A stretch of 64,000 nt of DNA from Porphyrobacter sp. HT-58-2 (GTDB taxonomy: Bacteria; Pseudomonadota; Alphaproteobacteria; Sphingomonadales; Sphingomonadaceae): contig NZ_CP022600.1 of NCBI RefSeq assembly GCF_002952215.1, forward strand, positions 1,798,001 through 1,862,000, written 5' to 3'. The first letter of the stretch is position 1, and every line of letters starts with the position of its first letter. The translations under genes were made by a program, and so were the position numbers. Below the pieces are notes generated by a model. The model was not told where the DNA came from. It worked only from the letters and a program-made list of their open reading frames with translations, and did no database searches. Positions 28,005-37,546 of the stretch are shown piece after piece.

Positions 28005-29207
28005 TCATGCGCCAGGCACAGCTGACAGCATGACGATGGGATTGTCGCTGACTGGCGCCATGGTTTCAAGTGTCATGTAGCGTGCCCGCTGGACAGCCCA
28101 TTCGTCGGATTGTTCCATGAGGATCGCGCCGATCAGGCGGTTGATCGCGCCCTCGTTGGGGAAGATCCCGACGACTTCGGTGCGGCGTTTGATTTCGCCG
28201 TTTAAACGTTCGATGGGATTCGTGCTGTGTAACTTGGCCCGATGCTCCTTTGGGAACGTCATGTAGGCCAGCACGTCAGGCTCGGCATCGTCCATCAAAG
28301 CGGCGAGCTTTGGCAGTTTTGGGCGCATCTGGTCGGCAACGGAGCGCCATTGCTGACTGGCCGCCTCGGGCGTTTCCTGTGCGAAGGCGGTGCCGATGAA
28401 CGCGGACACGACGCGCCGACCGCTCTTTCCGGCATGGGCCAGCGCATTGCGCATGAAGTGGACACGGCAGCGTTGCCATGTAGCACACAGCAGCTTGGAG
28501 ACAGCCGCCTTGATGCCTTCGTGCGCATCGGAGATTACCAGCTTCACCCCGCGCAGCCCTCGGCGCGTCAGTTTGCGCAGGAACGCAGTCCAGAAGGGTT
28601 CGGCCTCCGACGGCCCGATATCCATGCCCAGCACCTCGCGGCGTCCATCGCTGTTGACGCCGACCGCGATGATAACCGCAACCGATACGATCCGGCCATT
28701 CTGACGGACTTTGACATAGGTGGCGTCGATCCAAAGGTAGGGCCAGTCGCCCTCGATCGGGCGATCAAGGAAGGCGTTCACCTTCTCGTCGAGCTCTTCG
28801 CACAGGCGGCTGACCTGGCTCTTCGAAATGCCATCCATGCCCAGCGCCTTGACCAGATCATCGACCGAGCGGGTCGAGATACCGTGCACATAGGCTTCCT
28901 GGATCACCGCCGTCAGCGCCCGTTCGGCCATCCGGCGTGGCTCGAGGAAGCCGGGGAAGTAACTGCCTTTGCGAAGCTTGGGGATGCGCAGCTCTACCGT
29001 GCCAGCGCGCGTCTGCCAGTCGCGTTCGCGATAGCCGTTGCGCTGGACAAGCCGATCAGCGGACTTCTCACCGTGGCCAGCGCCTGTCAGCCCGCCAACC
29101 TCCATCTCCATCAACCGCCCGGCGGCAAACGAGATCATGTCGCGCAAAATATCCGCGTCGGGGGCCTTCTCGACCAGCGCGCGCAAGTGCATCAAGGAAT
29201 CGGTCAT
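28005..29207 (-). CDS. IS256-family transposase
   Basis: 400 residues starting at [16 protein letters not shown]. The DDE residues sit in [20 protein letters not shown] and [20 protein letters not shown]. The mutator-type signature between them is complete and no frameshift is seen, so the element is probably active. Transcription runs from the right end of the IS leftwards. Confidence 0.95.
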   Translation of the reverse strand: MTDSLMHLRALVEKAPDADILRDMISFAAGRLMEMEVGGLTGAGHGEKSADRLVQRNGYRERDWQTRAGTVELRIPKLRKGSYFPGFLEPRRMAERALTAVIQEAYVHGISTRSVDDLVKALGMDGISKSQVSRLCEELDEKVNAFLDRPIEGDWPYLWIDATYVKVRQNGRIVSVAVIIAVGVNSDGRREVLGMDIGPSEAEPFWTAFLRKLTRRGLRGVKLVISDAHEGIKAAVSKLLCATWQRCRVHFMRNALAHAGKSGRRVVSAFIGTAFAQETPEAASQQWRSVADQMRPKLPKLAALMDDAEPDVLAYMTFPKEHRAKLHSTNPIERLNGEIKRRTEVVGIFPNEGAINRLIGAILMEQSDEWAVQRARYMTLETMAPVSDNPIVMLSAVPGA

Positions 29208-29268
29208 CGTGGTTCTCCAGGTTCGAGCTTCGCAACCCAAACCTATCCGAAAACTGCGGTGACCACCC

Positions 29269-29326
29269 GCGCTGCTGGCTGGCTGCTACAGCGCTATATC
29301 GAAAGCGCGCAGCCAGCCAGCAGCGC
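29269..29326. repeat. 18-bp perfect hairpin inside the IS256 end
   Basis: GCGCTGCTGGCTGGCTGC (29269-29286) and its exact reverse complement (29309-29326) enclose 22 bases. It lies between the right terminal repeat and the transposase start. It would form a strong hairpin in any transcript reading in from outside and could mask the transposase ribosome site. Confidence 0.65.
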
Positions 29327-29418
29327 TAACCCTCAGAACCTACACCACGGCCGGGGACACGACCCTGAGGGTTTGTGCCCTGGACCGGGCGATCAAAGAT
29401 TGATCGATTTCGCGGTGG

Positions 29419-29616
29419 CTAGATGTGGCCAATCCAATCTGCCTGAATCCGGTCTTTTGCCGTTGGTACGCCATCTACGATGACGTTTTTGCCGACGAGC
29501 GACTGGTCAAAATCCAGAGTATCAACGATCCAGATATGCTCACCGGCTGTCGTGAGAAGGAAGCTTCGAGCCCCCCTCGTCAATCGACCTAATAAGCGTT
29601 TCCGCCGGCTGCTCAA
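29419..29616 (-). CDS. Small DUF5818-like protein
   Basis: 65 residues from a TTG start 16 bp after the lytic transglycosylase gene. The pattern LLGRLTRGARSFLLTTAGEHIW then LVGKNVIVDGVPTAKDRIQADWI resembles the beta-rich DUF5818 proteins frequent in sphingomonads (a GxL start, a W-containing strand, VxVxGxR-like and DWI end). The function is unknown. The start is uncertain because no strong ribosome site precedes it. Confidence 0.55.
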   Translation of the reverse strand: MSSRRKRLLGRLTRGARSFLLTTAGEHIWIVDTLDFDQSLVGKNVIVDGVPTAKDRIQADWIGHI

Positions 29617-29632
29617 ACCAAATCATCCCCTG

Positions 29633-30286
29633 TCATAGCTTCCACCGGCGAAGCACATTGCGCACATAGGCCGGCGTTTCGCCGTTGCGCGGAATTCCGC
29701 CAGCTTTCGTAACGGCTCCGGGACCGGCATTGTAGGCGGCCAGAGCGAGATGCACCACGCCGAAGCGATCCAGCATCTGGCGAAGATAGCGTGCGGCCCC
29801 ATCGATGTTCGATACCGGGTCAAAGCGATTTGTCACGCCCAGTTCTCTGGCCGTTGCAGGCATCAGTTGGCCGAGGCCCGCCGCTCCGGTATGGCTGACG
29901 GCCAACGGATTATATCTCGATTCCGTCCACACAAGCGCATCGAGCAGTCCCGTAGGCAGAGCGTACCTCACCTCAGCCGCATAGACGTGGGGCAGATAGC
30001 TCGCTCTTCTAAAGCTGGAAGTGCCCGTTGCGGCTTGGAGGTGCCAAGGGGAATAGCTTGAGGGCGCTTCATCGGCTTGGGTCGCTAATGCCCCCAAGCT
30101 TTTGGGTGAAGCCCAAAGCCCATGCTCGACAAGCTGGAACCCATTTGAAGACTCGACGATGCGGAAGCCGCTCTTGGTGCTGTCATGCTCGGACCCTGTC
30201 GCTTTTGGGCGGTCCTGCGCGCGTGTTGGAACTTCGGGCACGGCAAGGACGGCGATGCCAGCGAGCAAAAAGAATTTCAGGTTCAT
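29633..30286 (-). CDS. Lytic transglycosylase (SLT domain), secreted
   Basis: 217 residues with a signal peptide [24 protein letters not shown]. The SLT core follows near residues 105-210: the catalytic Glu in [25 protein letters not shown], and the closing [13 protein letters not shown]. Such VirB1-like enzymes open peptidoglycan for conjugation machinery or act in wall turnover. No other type IV secretion genes are in the window. It is divergent from the Toprim gene by about 120 bp. Confidence 0.9.
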   Translation of the reverse strand: MNLKFFLLAGIAVLAVPEVPTRAQDRPKATGSEHDSTKSGFRIVESSNGFQLVEHGLWASPKSLGALATQADEAPSSYSPWHLQAATGTSSFRRASYLPHVYAAEVRYALPTGLLDALVWTESRYNPLAVSHTGAAGLGQLMPATARELGVTNRFDPVSNIDGAARYLRQMLDRFGVVHLALAAYNAGPGAVTKAGGIPRNGETPAYVRNVLRRWKL

Positions 30287-30407
30287 TACATGATCTCTGT
30301 TGGCCGAATCGAATGAGAACATATATAGAACAAAGATAAAGGGCAATCATCAGGCGCCGGGACAGAGTGAAGGCTGCACCGGGAGGGGCATGCAATGGAG
30401 TAACTCG

Positions 30408-31337
30408 ATGCCTTACCTACCGAATGCACAAGGGCTTGAACGGGAAGCCCGTGCCATCGTCGAAAGTCTCCAGGGAACTTGGCGGCAGGACAAGGGCATG
30501 TGCTGCTGCCCCGCGCACGATGATCGTACCCCCTCGCTAAGCGTCACACTGGGGCGCAAAGCGATCCTGTTCCACTGCTTTGCGGGATGCTCGAATGGTG
30601 ACGTCATGGCGGCCTTGCAACGCCGCGGTGTTCGCAGCCGGAACCTGTTTGATGGCTCTGGCTCGGTGGAGTTTCAGCCCAAGAAAATTTTGCCCTTCAG
30701 CCCCAATGCGCGGCGCTTGTGGCAGTCGGCGACGGCAATTACTGGCAGCCCTGCCGAACGATACCTCACAGAGCGCGGGGTTATGTCGGCATCAAATCAG
30801 CTGCGTTACCTGGATCGGACACCGCTTGGACCGCGCAGCGCGGTGCAGTTTCTTCCCGCGATGCTGGCGGCGGTCACAACCGACAGCGGCATAATTGCGA
30901 TACACAGGACCTTTCTCGAGAGCGTCCCGGCGCGGTTGGCGCGCTTTGATCGGCCCAAGCGAGCGCTGGGCAGCCTCGGCTGTGGTGCCGTCAGACTTGC
31001 GCCGCCAGTGCAAGGGTGCCTCGGGCTTGCGGAAGGAATCGAGAGCGCTCTCTCAGCCACGCAGCTGTTCGGTATCCCGTGCTGGGCAACGCTCGGTAAC
31101 GAGCGGTTCGGTCTGGTGGCGATCCCGGAGAGCGTGCGAGAGCTATACCTCTTCATCGACAATGACGCCGGGGGCACTCTCGCCGAGGAGCGCGCACGGA
31201 AGGCTCACGCTGCGCCTGATCGTGTCATTCACTCGCGTGCGCCAGCCTCGCTTGGCTTGGACTGGAACGACGAGTTGACGTCGCAGCTTTCCCGAAAACC
31301 TGATCCATTGTGCAGAGGGGAGGGGGCCTTCGGCTGA
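30408..31337 (+). CDS. Toprim-domain primase-like protein (DUF7146 type)
   Basis: 309 residues from the ATG at 30408 (GGAG seven bases upstream); an ATG at 30390 with GGGAGG is a valid alternative. The N-terminal CHC2-like zinc finger is visible as CCCPAHDDRTPSLSV then HCFAGCSNGDVM. A Toprim domain follows with the conserved Glu in LAEGIESALSA and DxD-like FIDNDAGG. These proteins are standard cargo of sphingomonad plasmids and integrative elements and presumably prime or process DNA. The end overlaps a shared leader element. Confidence 0.85.
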   Translation: MPYLPNAQGLEREARAIVESLQGTWRQDKGMCCCPAHDDRTPSLSVTLGRKAILFHCFAGCSNGDVMAALQRRGVRSRNLFDGSGSVEFQPKKILPFSPNARRLWQSATAITGSPAERYLTERGVMSASNQLRYLDRTPLGPRSAVQFLPAMLAAVTTDSGIIAIHRTFLESVPARLARFDRPKRALGSLGCGAVRLAPPVQGCLGLAEGIESALSATQLFGIPCWATLGNERFGLVAIPESVRELYLFIDNDAGGTLAEERARKAHAAPDRVIHSRAPASLGLDWNDELTSQLSRKPDPLCRGEGAFG

Positions 31338-31343
31338 TTGAGG
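31314..31343 (+). promoter_or_regulatory. Shared leader element A, copy upstream of the strawberry-notch gene
   Basis: AGAGGGGAGGGGGCCTT at 31314-31330, then CTGATTGAG at 31334-31342, matches 24 of 30 positions of a sequence upstream of parB at 53502-53531. It lies across the end of the Toprim gene, 35 bp before the next start. The G-rich block and CTGATTGAG core are the most conserved parts. A regulator-binding site or RNA leader is inferred. Confidence 0.5.
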
Positions 31344-31377
31344 CCTGCCCGGCGCAGGACCTCGTCAGGAGGTTCCC

Positions 31378-34300
31378 ATGTCCAATTCTTCGCTCGCCTT
31401 TGCATTCGATGACCCATCGCCGCCCGTTGTTTTGATGGCGGCACAGACCATGGCTTCGGAGCTGGCGGCAGGCTGCGTGCTCACACGCAGCGACGTCACG
31501 CGCATCATGACGGATCACTTCGGGGGTAGCGATGCGTGCGGGCGTTGGTCCGTTCGTGACGCGCACGCAGCTCTTGAGCTGGCACAGGTTCAGTACCTGA
31601 AAGCCTCAGATCAAATCCGGCTATCGACTTCGGCCGACGAGGCGGACCAGTTCTTCTGCTCTCTCGACGCGCGACTTCCGACCCAGACCAACCGCAGCGA
31701 TGAGCAGATGGAATGGCAGCAGTTCGCGACGCCGCCGCGACTTGCCTGGCTCGCTGCCCGCGCCTGCGCGCCGGTCGCTGGCGAGCTTGTGCTCGAACCC
31801 TCGGCCGGAACGGGGATGCTGGCAGTCTGGGCCGCCAAGGCTGGCTCGCGCCTTGCCCTCAACGAGATTTCGCCGCTCCGCCGCGACTGCCTGAATGCGG
31901 TGTTCCCGACCGCGCGCGTGACCGGCCATGACGCTGAGCTGATTGACGAACTGCTCGATCCCGCCATCACCCCAACCGTCGTGTTGATGAACCCGCCCTA
32001 TTCTCACGGCATCGAGCGAGGGCACGATAGTCGCACCGGCTCGCGCCACCTGCGGTCGGCTTGGAAGCGTCTGGCATCGGGCGGTCGACTAGTCGCGATC
32101 ATGCCCGAATGGTTCGACTGCGCGAATTTCCTGGCGGGGCTGAAGGGACCGATCTCGCTGCGGCTCAATGCCGCCGTCGAACGCGCGTTCGTCAGGCAGG
32201 GCACCGGCATCACCACGCGGCTGCTGGTCCTTGATAAGGTTGGCGGATCTCACGAGCCTGTCATTATCCGCACAAGCAACTTTCGTCAGCTGGTCGATCT
32301 TGTCGATGCCCTGCCGGATCGCACCAGCTTGGAGGCTGTTACCGAGCAATTGAGCCTTCCGGCTCGTACGCCATTTCGCCTGGTCGCCGCGCTGCGCAGG
32401 CCGCTGCCGACACCAGCTAGGATCACGCCTTCGGCCTCCGCCATCGTGTCGCTCACCTACCTGTCGCTCGAAGCCCCAGCGCCGCTTGCCCCTCAGGTTG
32501 GCCACTATCTGCCCTATCGCCCGAGCAGGATCGTGATCGATGGCGCGGCCGAGCATCCAACGCCGCTCGTCGAGTCCGTCGCTATGGGGTCGATCGTCGC
32601 ACCGATGCCCGAAGCTGTGCCGCAGCTGCCCGACGGGTTGGTTGCCAAGGGGCTGCTTTCTGCCGCCCAGGCAGAGACTCTGATTTACGCGGCAAGCGCC
32701 CATGCGCGCGATCTTCCCGGTAGGTTTGAGCCCGAGGGCAGGGGCTGTTTGCTCAAGGCATCTGCGGAAGGCCAAATGTACCGCCAGGGCTATTTCCTCG
32801 GGGACGGGACAGGTGCCGGGAAGGGTCGACAGGTTGCGAGCGTCATCCTCGATCGCTGGGTGCGCGGAGAACGGCGCCATATCTGGATCTCGAAGAATGA
32901 GGCGCTGCTGGAAGATGCCCGGCGCGACTGGGCAGCGCTTGGGGGCCTGCCGATCGACATCCAGCCTCTGGCTTCCTGGAAGCTCGGCACCCCCATCGCC
33001 ATGCACGAGGGCATCCTCTTCGTGACCTACCCGACCCTGCGCTCGGGCCGAAATGATGCGACCCGCCTCGACCAGATCCTGGCCTGGGCGGGCGACGACT
33101 TCGAGGGTGTCATCGTGTTCGACGAGGCACACGCCATGGCCAATGCCGCGGGCGGCGAAGGATCGCGCGGCAAGGTCAAGGGGTCGGAGCAGGGCATCGC
33201 GGGCGTGCGCCTGCAGAACCTTCTGCCGCGGGCACGGGTGCTCTATGCCTCGGCAACCGGGGCGTCCGACGTCAACAACCTGGCCTATGCGACGCGTCTT
33301 GGCCTATGGGGGCCGGAAACCGCCTTCGCCAATCGTGAGGCCTTCGTCGCCGACATTCGTGACGGCGGGATCGCAGCGATGGAGCTGGTCGCCCGGGATC
33401 TAAAGTCGCTGGGTCTCTACACCGCGCGCGCATTGTCCTTCGCCGGCGTCGAATACGACATCCTCGAGCATTGCCTGAGCGAGGACCAGATTGCGGTTTA
33501 TGATGCCTATGCCGAGGCTTGGGCAATCATCCACGCCAACCTGCGCGACGCGCTGGAGGCCACACGGATCGTCGATAGCGAAACCGGTGGGACGCTCAAC
33601 TCAGGTGCCAAGTCTGCAGCGCTGTCGATCTTCGAGGGAACCAAGCAGCGTTTCTTCGCGCAGCTGCTTTTGTCGATGAAGCTGCCCAGCCTGTTGCCAG
33701 CCATCGACGTCGCGATTGCCGAAGGCAATGCCGTTGTCGTCCAGCTCGTCTCCACCGCAGAAGCCATGCTCGACCGGCGGCTTGCCGACCTGTCCGACGA
33801 GGAACGGGAAGCGCTGGAAATCGACCTGTCGCCGCGGGAATATGTGATCGACTACCTCGCCAAGAGCTTTCCCGTTCGCCTGATGGCCGTCTTCACCGAT
33901 GAAAACGGCAATCCTCGCTCCGAGCCGATGATCGACGAACGCGGCGTGCCGGTGCTCTGCCGATCGGCGCTGGCCGCACGCGACCGGATGATCGAGCAGC
34001 TCTGCGCCTTGCCGCCGATCACGACCGCGCTCGATGCCATCATCGAACGCTTCGGCGTTGACCAGGTGGCGGAAGTCACCGGCCGGACACGTCGGCTCAT
34101 CATCGGCCATGACGGTCGTCAGAAGCTTCAGTCCCGGTCACCGCGCGCCAATGTCGCTGAGACCCAGGCATTCATGGACGGCTCCAAGCGTATCCTCGTG
34201 TTCTCGGATGCCGGAGGAACCGGACGCAGCTACCATGCCGATCTGGCCGCGAAGAACCAAGCCCGCCGCGTCCACTTCCTGCTTGAGCCGGGCTGGCGGG

Positions 34301-35619
34301 CGGACGCTGCAATCCAAGGGCTCGGGCGGACCAATCGCACCAACCAGGCGTCGGCGCCACTGTTCAGGCCGGTGACGACCGATGTACGCGGCGAGCGCCG
34401 GTTCATCTCGACGATTGCGCGGCGCCTCGACAGCCTCGGTGCCTTGACGCGCGGGCAGCGCCAGACCGGCGGTCAGAACCTCTTCGACCCGGCCGACAAT
34501 CTCGAAAGCAACTACGCCAAGGATGCGCTCCATCGCTGGTTCGGGCTTTTGTTCACCGGCAAGCTCGAAGCGGTCAGCTTGGGCTGCTTCCAGGAGCTGA
34601 CAGGTCTCAGGATCGAAGCCCCTGACGGCTCCATGGTCGATGACCTGCCGTCGATCCAGCGGTGGCTCAATCGGATACTTGCGCTGCCGATTGCCCTGCA
34701 GAACGCGATCTTCGACGAGTTCATGGGGCTGGTTGAAGCGCGCATCGATGCCGCCCGTCAGGCCGGGACACTCGATCTTGGCCTCGAGACCATCGCGGTC
34801 GAGGACTTTACGGTCCTGTCGGACACGCTGCTGCGCACGGATCCCGCGTCGGGTGCCACAACCCATCTGCTGGAACTGGAAATTGCCCGGGCCCTGAAGC
34901 CGCTGACGCTGAAGCGGCTCGAAGAGCTTCACGGCCTCGCTTGGCAGCGGCAACGGCCTGTTCGGAACGCCCGTTCAGGCCGGGTTGCCCTGCTCGTGCC
35001 TGCCCGCAGCATTCTTGCTGATGACGGCACCCGCGTTTCCCGCTTCGAGCTGCTGCGCCCGCTGAAGCGCAGCCACATCACCGAGGATCAGCTGGCTGAA
35101 AGCAGTTGGGAGGCAATCTCCGTCGATGCATTCCGTGGGGCGTGGACCGCCGAGGTCCATGAAGCGCGGTCGAGCCACAAGCGCGAGCGCCTCTATCTTG
35201 CGACCGGCCTCCTGCTGCCAGTCTGGGACAAGCTACCGTCGGATTACGTGAGGGTCAGCCGCATCTCGGCGGCGGATGGCCGGTCGCTCCTTGGCCGGGA
35301 GGTTCCTGTCCATTGTGTTCCTGAGCTGTGCCGGGCGCTGGGTTTGGAACGCGAGCAAACGCTCTCCGCCGATGACATCGTCCAGACCGTCCTGGCAACG
35401 GGGCGAGCCACGGAATTCGCAGGCCGCGAGCAGATCATGGTCAAGCGCAGCCTGGTCAATGGCTCGCAGCGGATTGAATTGACCGGATGGAGCGCGACTC
35501 GTCTTGACTGGTACAAGGCGCAAGGCTGCTTCACGGAGATCATTCGCTACCAGACGCGTCTGTTTGTGCCGATCGAGGGCGCAGCGAGCGTGATTGCCAG
35601 GTTGGCGCCATCCGCATGA
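31378..35619 (+). CDS. Fused DNA methyltransferase-like/strawberry-notch helicase-like protein
   Basis: 1413 residues. Residues about 110-300 form an N6-adenine-type methyltransferase fold (EPSAGTGMLAVWAAKAG and the catalytic NPPY in VLMNPPYSHG). Residues about 420-760 hold a superfamily 2 ATPase (Walker A-like GDGTGAGKGRQVASVI, Walker B VFDEAHAMAN). A strawberry-notch C-terminal helicase half follows (FSDAGGTGRSYHADL, IQGLGRTNRTNQ). The family is typical of alphaproteobacterial plasmids and integrative elements; its role is not settled, with DNA modification or remodelling during transfer or anti-restriction proposed. Translation starts after TCAGGAGGTTCCC. Confidence 0.9.
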   Translation: MSNSSLAFAFDDPSPPVVLMAAQTMASELAAGCVLTRSDVTRIMTDHFGGSDACGRWSVRDAHAALELAQVQYLKASDQIRLSTSADEADQFFCSLDARLPTQTNRSDEQMEWQQFATPPRLAWLAARACAPVAGELVLEPSAGTGMLAVWAAKAGSRLALNEISPLRRDCLNAVFPTARVTGHDAELIDELLDPAITPTVVLMNPPYSHGIERGHDSRTGSRHLRSAWKRLASGGRLVAIMPEWFDCANFLAGLKGPISLRLNAAVERAFVRQGTGITTRLLVLDKVGGSHEPVIIRTSNFRQLVDLVDALPDRTSLEAVTEQLSLPARTPFRLVAALRRPLPTPARITPSASAIVSLTYLSLEAPAPLAPQVGHYLPYRPSRIVIDGAAEHPTPLVESVAMGSIVAPMPEAVPQLPDGLVAKGLLSAAQAETLIYAASAHARDLPGRFEPEGRGCLLKASAEGQMYRQGYFLGDGTGAGKGRQVASVILDRWVRGERRHIWISKNEALLEDARRDWAALGGLPIDIQPLASWKLGTPIAMHEGILFVTYPTLRSGRNDATRLDQILAWAGDDFEGVIVFDEAHAMANAAGGEGSRGKVKGSEQGIAGVRLQNLLPRARVLYASATGASDVNNLAYATRLGLWGPETAFANREAFVADIRDGGIAAMELVARDLKSLGLYTARALSFAGVEYDILEHCLSEDQIAVYDAYAEAWAIIHANLRDALEATRIVDSETGGTLNSGAKSAALSIFEGTKQRFFAQLLLSMKLPSLLPAIDVAIAEGNAVVVQLVSTAEAMLDRRLADLSDEEREALEIDLSPREYVIDYLAKSFPVRLMAVFTDENGNPRSEPMIDERGVPVLCRSALAARDRMIEQLCALPPITTALDAIIERFGVDQVAEVTGRTRRLIIGHDGRQKLQSRSPRANVAETQAFMDGSKRILVFSDAGGTGRSYHADLAAKNQARRVHFLLEPGWRADAAIQGLGRTNRTNQASAPLFRPVTTDVRGERRFISTIARRLDSLGALTRGQRQTGGQNLFDPADNLESNYAKDALHRWFGLLFTGKLEAVSLGCFQELTGLRIEAPDGSMVDDLPSIQRWLNRILALPIALQNAIFDEFMGLVEARIDAARQAGTLDLGLETIAVEDFTVLSDTLLRTDPASGATTHLLELEIARALKPLTLKRLEELHGLAWQRQRPVRNARSGRVALLVPARSILADDGTRVSRFELLRPLKRSHITEDQLAESSWEAISVDAFRGAWTAEVHEARSSHKRERLYLATGLLLPVWDKLPSDYVRVSRISAADGRSLLGREVPVHCVPELCRALGLEREQTLSADDIVQTVLATGRATEFAGREQIMVKRSLVNGSQRIELTGWSATRLDWYKAQGCFTEIIRYQTRLFVPIEGAASVIARLAPSA

Positions 35620-35626
35620 AATATTG

Positions 35627-35663
35627 CCAAATGGCATTAAAGTTTTTATATGATGCCATTTGG
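35627..35663 (+). promoter_or_regulatory. Inverted-repeat operator of the ParS/Xre-RES module
   Basis: CCAAATGGCAT (35627-35637) and its exact reverse complement (35653-35663) flank an AT-rich stretch containing TTTTATAT. They lie directly before the antitoxin ribosome site. The position fits an autoregulatory operator overlapping the promoter, as usual for type II toxin-antitoxin modules. Confidence 0.7.
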
Positions 35664-35672
35664 AGAAATGCC

Positions 35673-36086
35673 ATGCTGGCTCTGCAACCCGTTGATACTG
35701 CCGTTGCCGCATTCCGTCCCGACCCGATTACACAGGACGAGGCAGCTGCCATGTTCCGGGCAGTACTCAAACTGTTTGGCAAATGGGAGCTGACCGACGA
35801 GCAGGCTGCAACGCTGCTCGACATGCCGGTGCGCTCCTATCGCCGATGGAAGGCAGAAGGCCCCGGGCGCATCTCGCGCGATGGGCGTGCGCGTCTGTCC
35901 AACCTCATGGGCATCCACAAGGCGCTTCGGATCATCTTCTCGGAAGGCTCGCGCGGTTATGCCTGGATCAGGTCGGCCAATGAAGCGTTTGGTGGAGCCA
36001 GTGCGCTCGACGTGATGCTAGAGGGCGAACTCACCGACATCATGCGGGTGCGTCGCTACCTCGACGCAGAGCGCGGTGGCTGGTGA
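35673..36086 (+). CDS. Xre/MbcA/ParS-type antitoxin
   Basis: 137 residues starting at MLALQPVDTAVAAF after TGGAGAAATGCC. An N-terminal helix-turn-helix-like region (LTDEQAATLLDMPVRSYRRW) is followed by the toxin-binding DUF2384 region ending SALDVMLEGELTDIMRVRRYL. These antitoxins pair with RES toxins. The stop overlaps the toxin GTG start by four bases (GTGA). Confidence 0.9.
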   Translation: MLALQPVDTAVAAFRPDPITQDEAAAMFRAVLKLFGKWELTDEQAATLLDMPVRSYRRWKAEGPGRISRDGRARLSNLMGIHKALRIIFSEGSRGYAWIRSANEAFGGASALDVMLEGELTDIMRVRRYLDAERGGW

Positions 36087-36814
36087 ACGAAACGGCGGAT
36101 ATCCCGGTTTCCCGAGTTGAGTGGGACGGCGCTGTCAGGATTATCCGCAGTGCCTTTCCGCCGATCGACCTGTTCGAGGACATCGCTGATCCAGCCGACT
36201 GGCCGCTGCTGATCTCGGCGGAGCAGAAGACCAATCCCCGCATCATGGCGACGATTGGCAATCTGGATCTGGTCCCTGTCGATCGCCGCGTCGGCGGCAG
36301 CGGCGCCACCTTCCTCATGGCGCCATTCACTCACGTCAGCACCGACAGGCCGAGCCGCTTCACCGATGGCAGTTATGGCGTGCTCTATGTCGGCGACCGT
36401 TTCGAGACTGCACTGTTCGAGACGATCCATCATCATGCCCGCTTCATGGCGCGAACCAGGGAAGCACCTGGCTGGAGCTCGCAGTTCCGCGAGATCGTCA
36501 TGTCGGTCGAAGCTGACCTCCACGAGTTGCGATCCGCCGTGGGAGAACCGGTTGCGGCGCTCGATCCCGATAGCTACGCCGCATCCCAGGCGCTGGCACG
36601 CGCCTTGAGGGGCGCAGGATCGGACGGCATAGCCTTCCCAAGCGTCCGTCATCCCGATGGTGAATGCGTCGGGCTCTTCTACCCGGACTGCGCATCGAAC
36701 CCCACTCAGGGACGGCACCTCGATTATCACTGGGATGGCGAGCGCGTTGATTTAGTCCGGGATGCAGGATCTGGAGCTGTTTTCCGCATCATCGAAGTGC
36801 CTCGAAATCATTGA
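36083..36814 (+). CDS. RES-domain NAD+-degrading toxin
   Basis: 243 residues from a GTG start. The RES domain residues are visible: Arg in DRPSRFTDGSYGVLYVGDR, Glu in FETALFETIHHH, and Ser in AFPSVRHPDGECVGLF. RES toxins deplete NAD+ by phosphorolysis or hydrolysis, causing growth arrest until neutralised. The length is slightly above the roughly 160-230 usual residues, with an N-terminal extension. It is likely an addiction module for the island. Confidence 0.9.
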   Translation: MNETADIPVSRVEWDGAVRIIRSAFPPIDLFEDIADPADWPLLISAEQKTNPRIMATIGNLDLVPVDRRVGGSGATFLMAPFTHVSTDRPSRFTDGSYGVLYVGDRFETALFETIHHHARFMARTREAPGWSSQFREIVMSVEADLHELRSAVGEPVAALDPDSYAASQALARALRGAGSDGIAFPSVRHPDGECVGLFYPDCASNPTQGRHLDYHWDGERVDLVRDAGSGAVFRIIEVPRNH

Positions 36815-37126
36815 CTGGGTTGCTTTCCCTATGAGCAGCACTCCTTTCAGCATGTCGATCTGATCCAGAGCGGGCCAACATTCAGATTCCTGTCACGGCA
36901 TCGACGCTCTGCTTTCGCATGACGTGGAATTCCGCAAAGTTATGGCCGCGCAACCTCCCTTCTTGGTTTAACAGGACTTATGCCGGTACGCCGCAGGTTT
37001 ACGCTTTCGTCTCGAAGGCCTTGCGAGGGTGCAGGAATTCTCCAGATTAGCCTTGGCATGCGACCATATCAGGCTGCCGTCGGAGGCTCTTGTCGTGACA
37101 AGCAATCCATGTCTTGCGCTAGCCCA
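36815..37126. other. Intergenic, no gene recognised
   Basis: This stretch of about 310 bases follows the RES toxin. Short frames exist on both strands, but none has a ribosome site or recognisable motif. GC content is lower than in the backbone genes, marking the start of the cargo segment. Confidence 0.5.
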
Positions 37127-37384
37127 TCAATCGTGTTGCGAAGACCGGGCCACAGGTGTCTCGTCACCGATCGCCTTCAACCGCTCCAAGGCTGAACACA
37201 GATCGATCCCGACCGTGGCAAGGCCTGAGGTATCTGCCAGTGCGAGAGCCTCTTCAATCAGCGCAATCAGATATGAAATCGTCCCGTCATCATGATGATT
37301 TGAGCGGGCTGCTGCAGAAGCATCTATTTCAAGTTGATAGCCTATTTCCATGGAGTTCAGATCGTCAAGAATTCGCGAGCCCAT
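37127..37384 (-). CDS. Small hypothetical acidic protein
   Basis: 85 residues from an ATG with a strong AAGGAG site eight bases upstream; longer in-frame starts lack this. The sequence includes MGSRILDDLNSMEIGYQLEI and an amphipathic helix IEEALALADTSGLATVGIDL, suggesting a small helical protein. No family recognised. It resembles in size the small acidic partners found near regulators, but no partner is evident. Confidence 0.6.
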   Translation of the reverse strand: MGSRILDDLNSMEIGYQLEIDASAAARSNHHDDGTISYLIALIEEALALADTSGLATVGIDLCSALERLKAIGDETPVARSSQHD

Positions 37385-37546
37385 CGTAGATCTCCTTCGG
37401 GAAGCAAGGATCAGGCAACTTATCAATTTTAGTCTGGTTTTTCGTCCGGCCGGCCATTTGACATCGCTCTCGTATGCTCGCCCTATCCGTGCAGTGGTCA
37501 CACTGAACCGACGCTGAGCCTCGATCGTCATGGACGCCCCGGCAAG

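Larger units (their letters stand above)
27938..29364 (-). mobile_element. IS256-family insertion sequence, complete
   Basis: A 1427-bp element bounded by imperfect inverted ends (left GATCGTGTCCCACGGCGTGG, right reading inward GGTCGTGTCCCCGGCCGTGG, both continuing to GTGTAG with one gap). It is flanked by the 8-bp direct repeat CTGAGGGT (27930-27937 and 29365-29372). The size, single transposase and 8-bp target duplication fit IS256. The intact duplication indicates one insertion not followed by rearrangement. It lies between the integrase and the next gene and interrupts no recognised gene. Confidence 0.9.
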
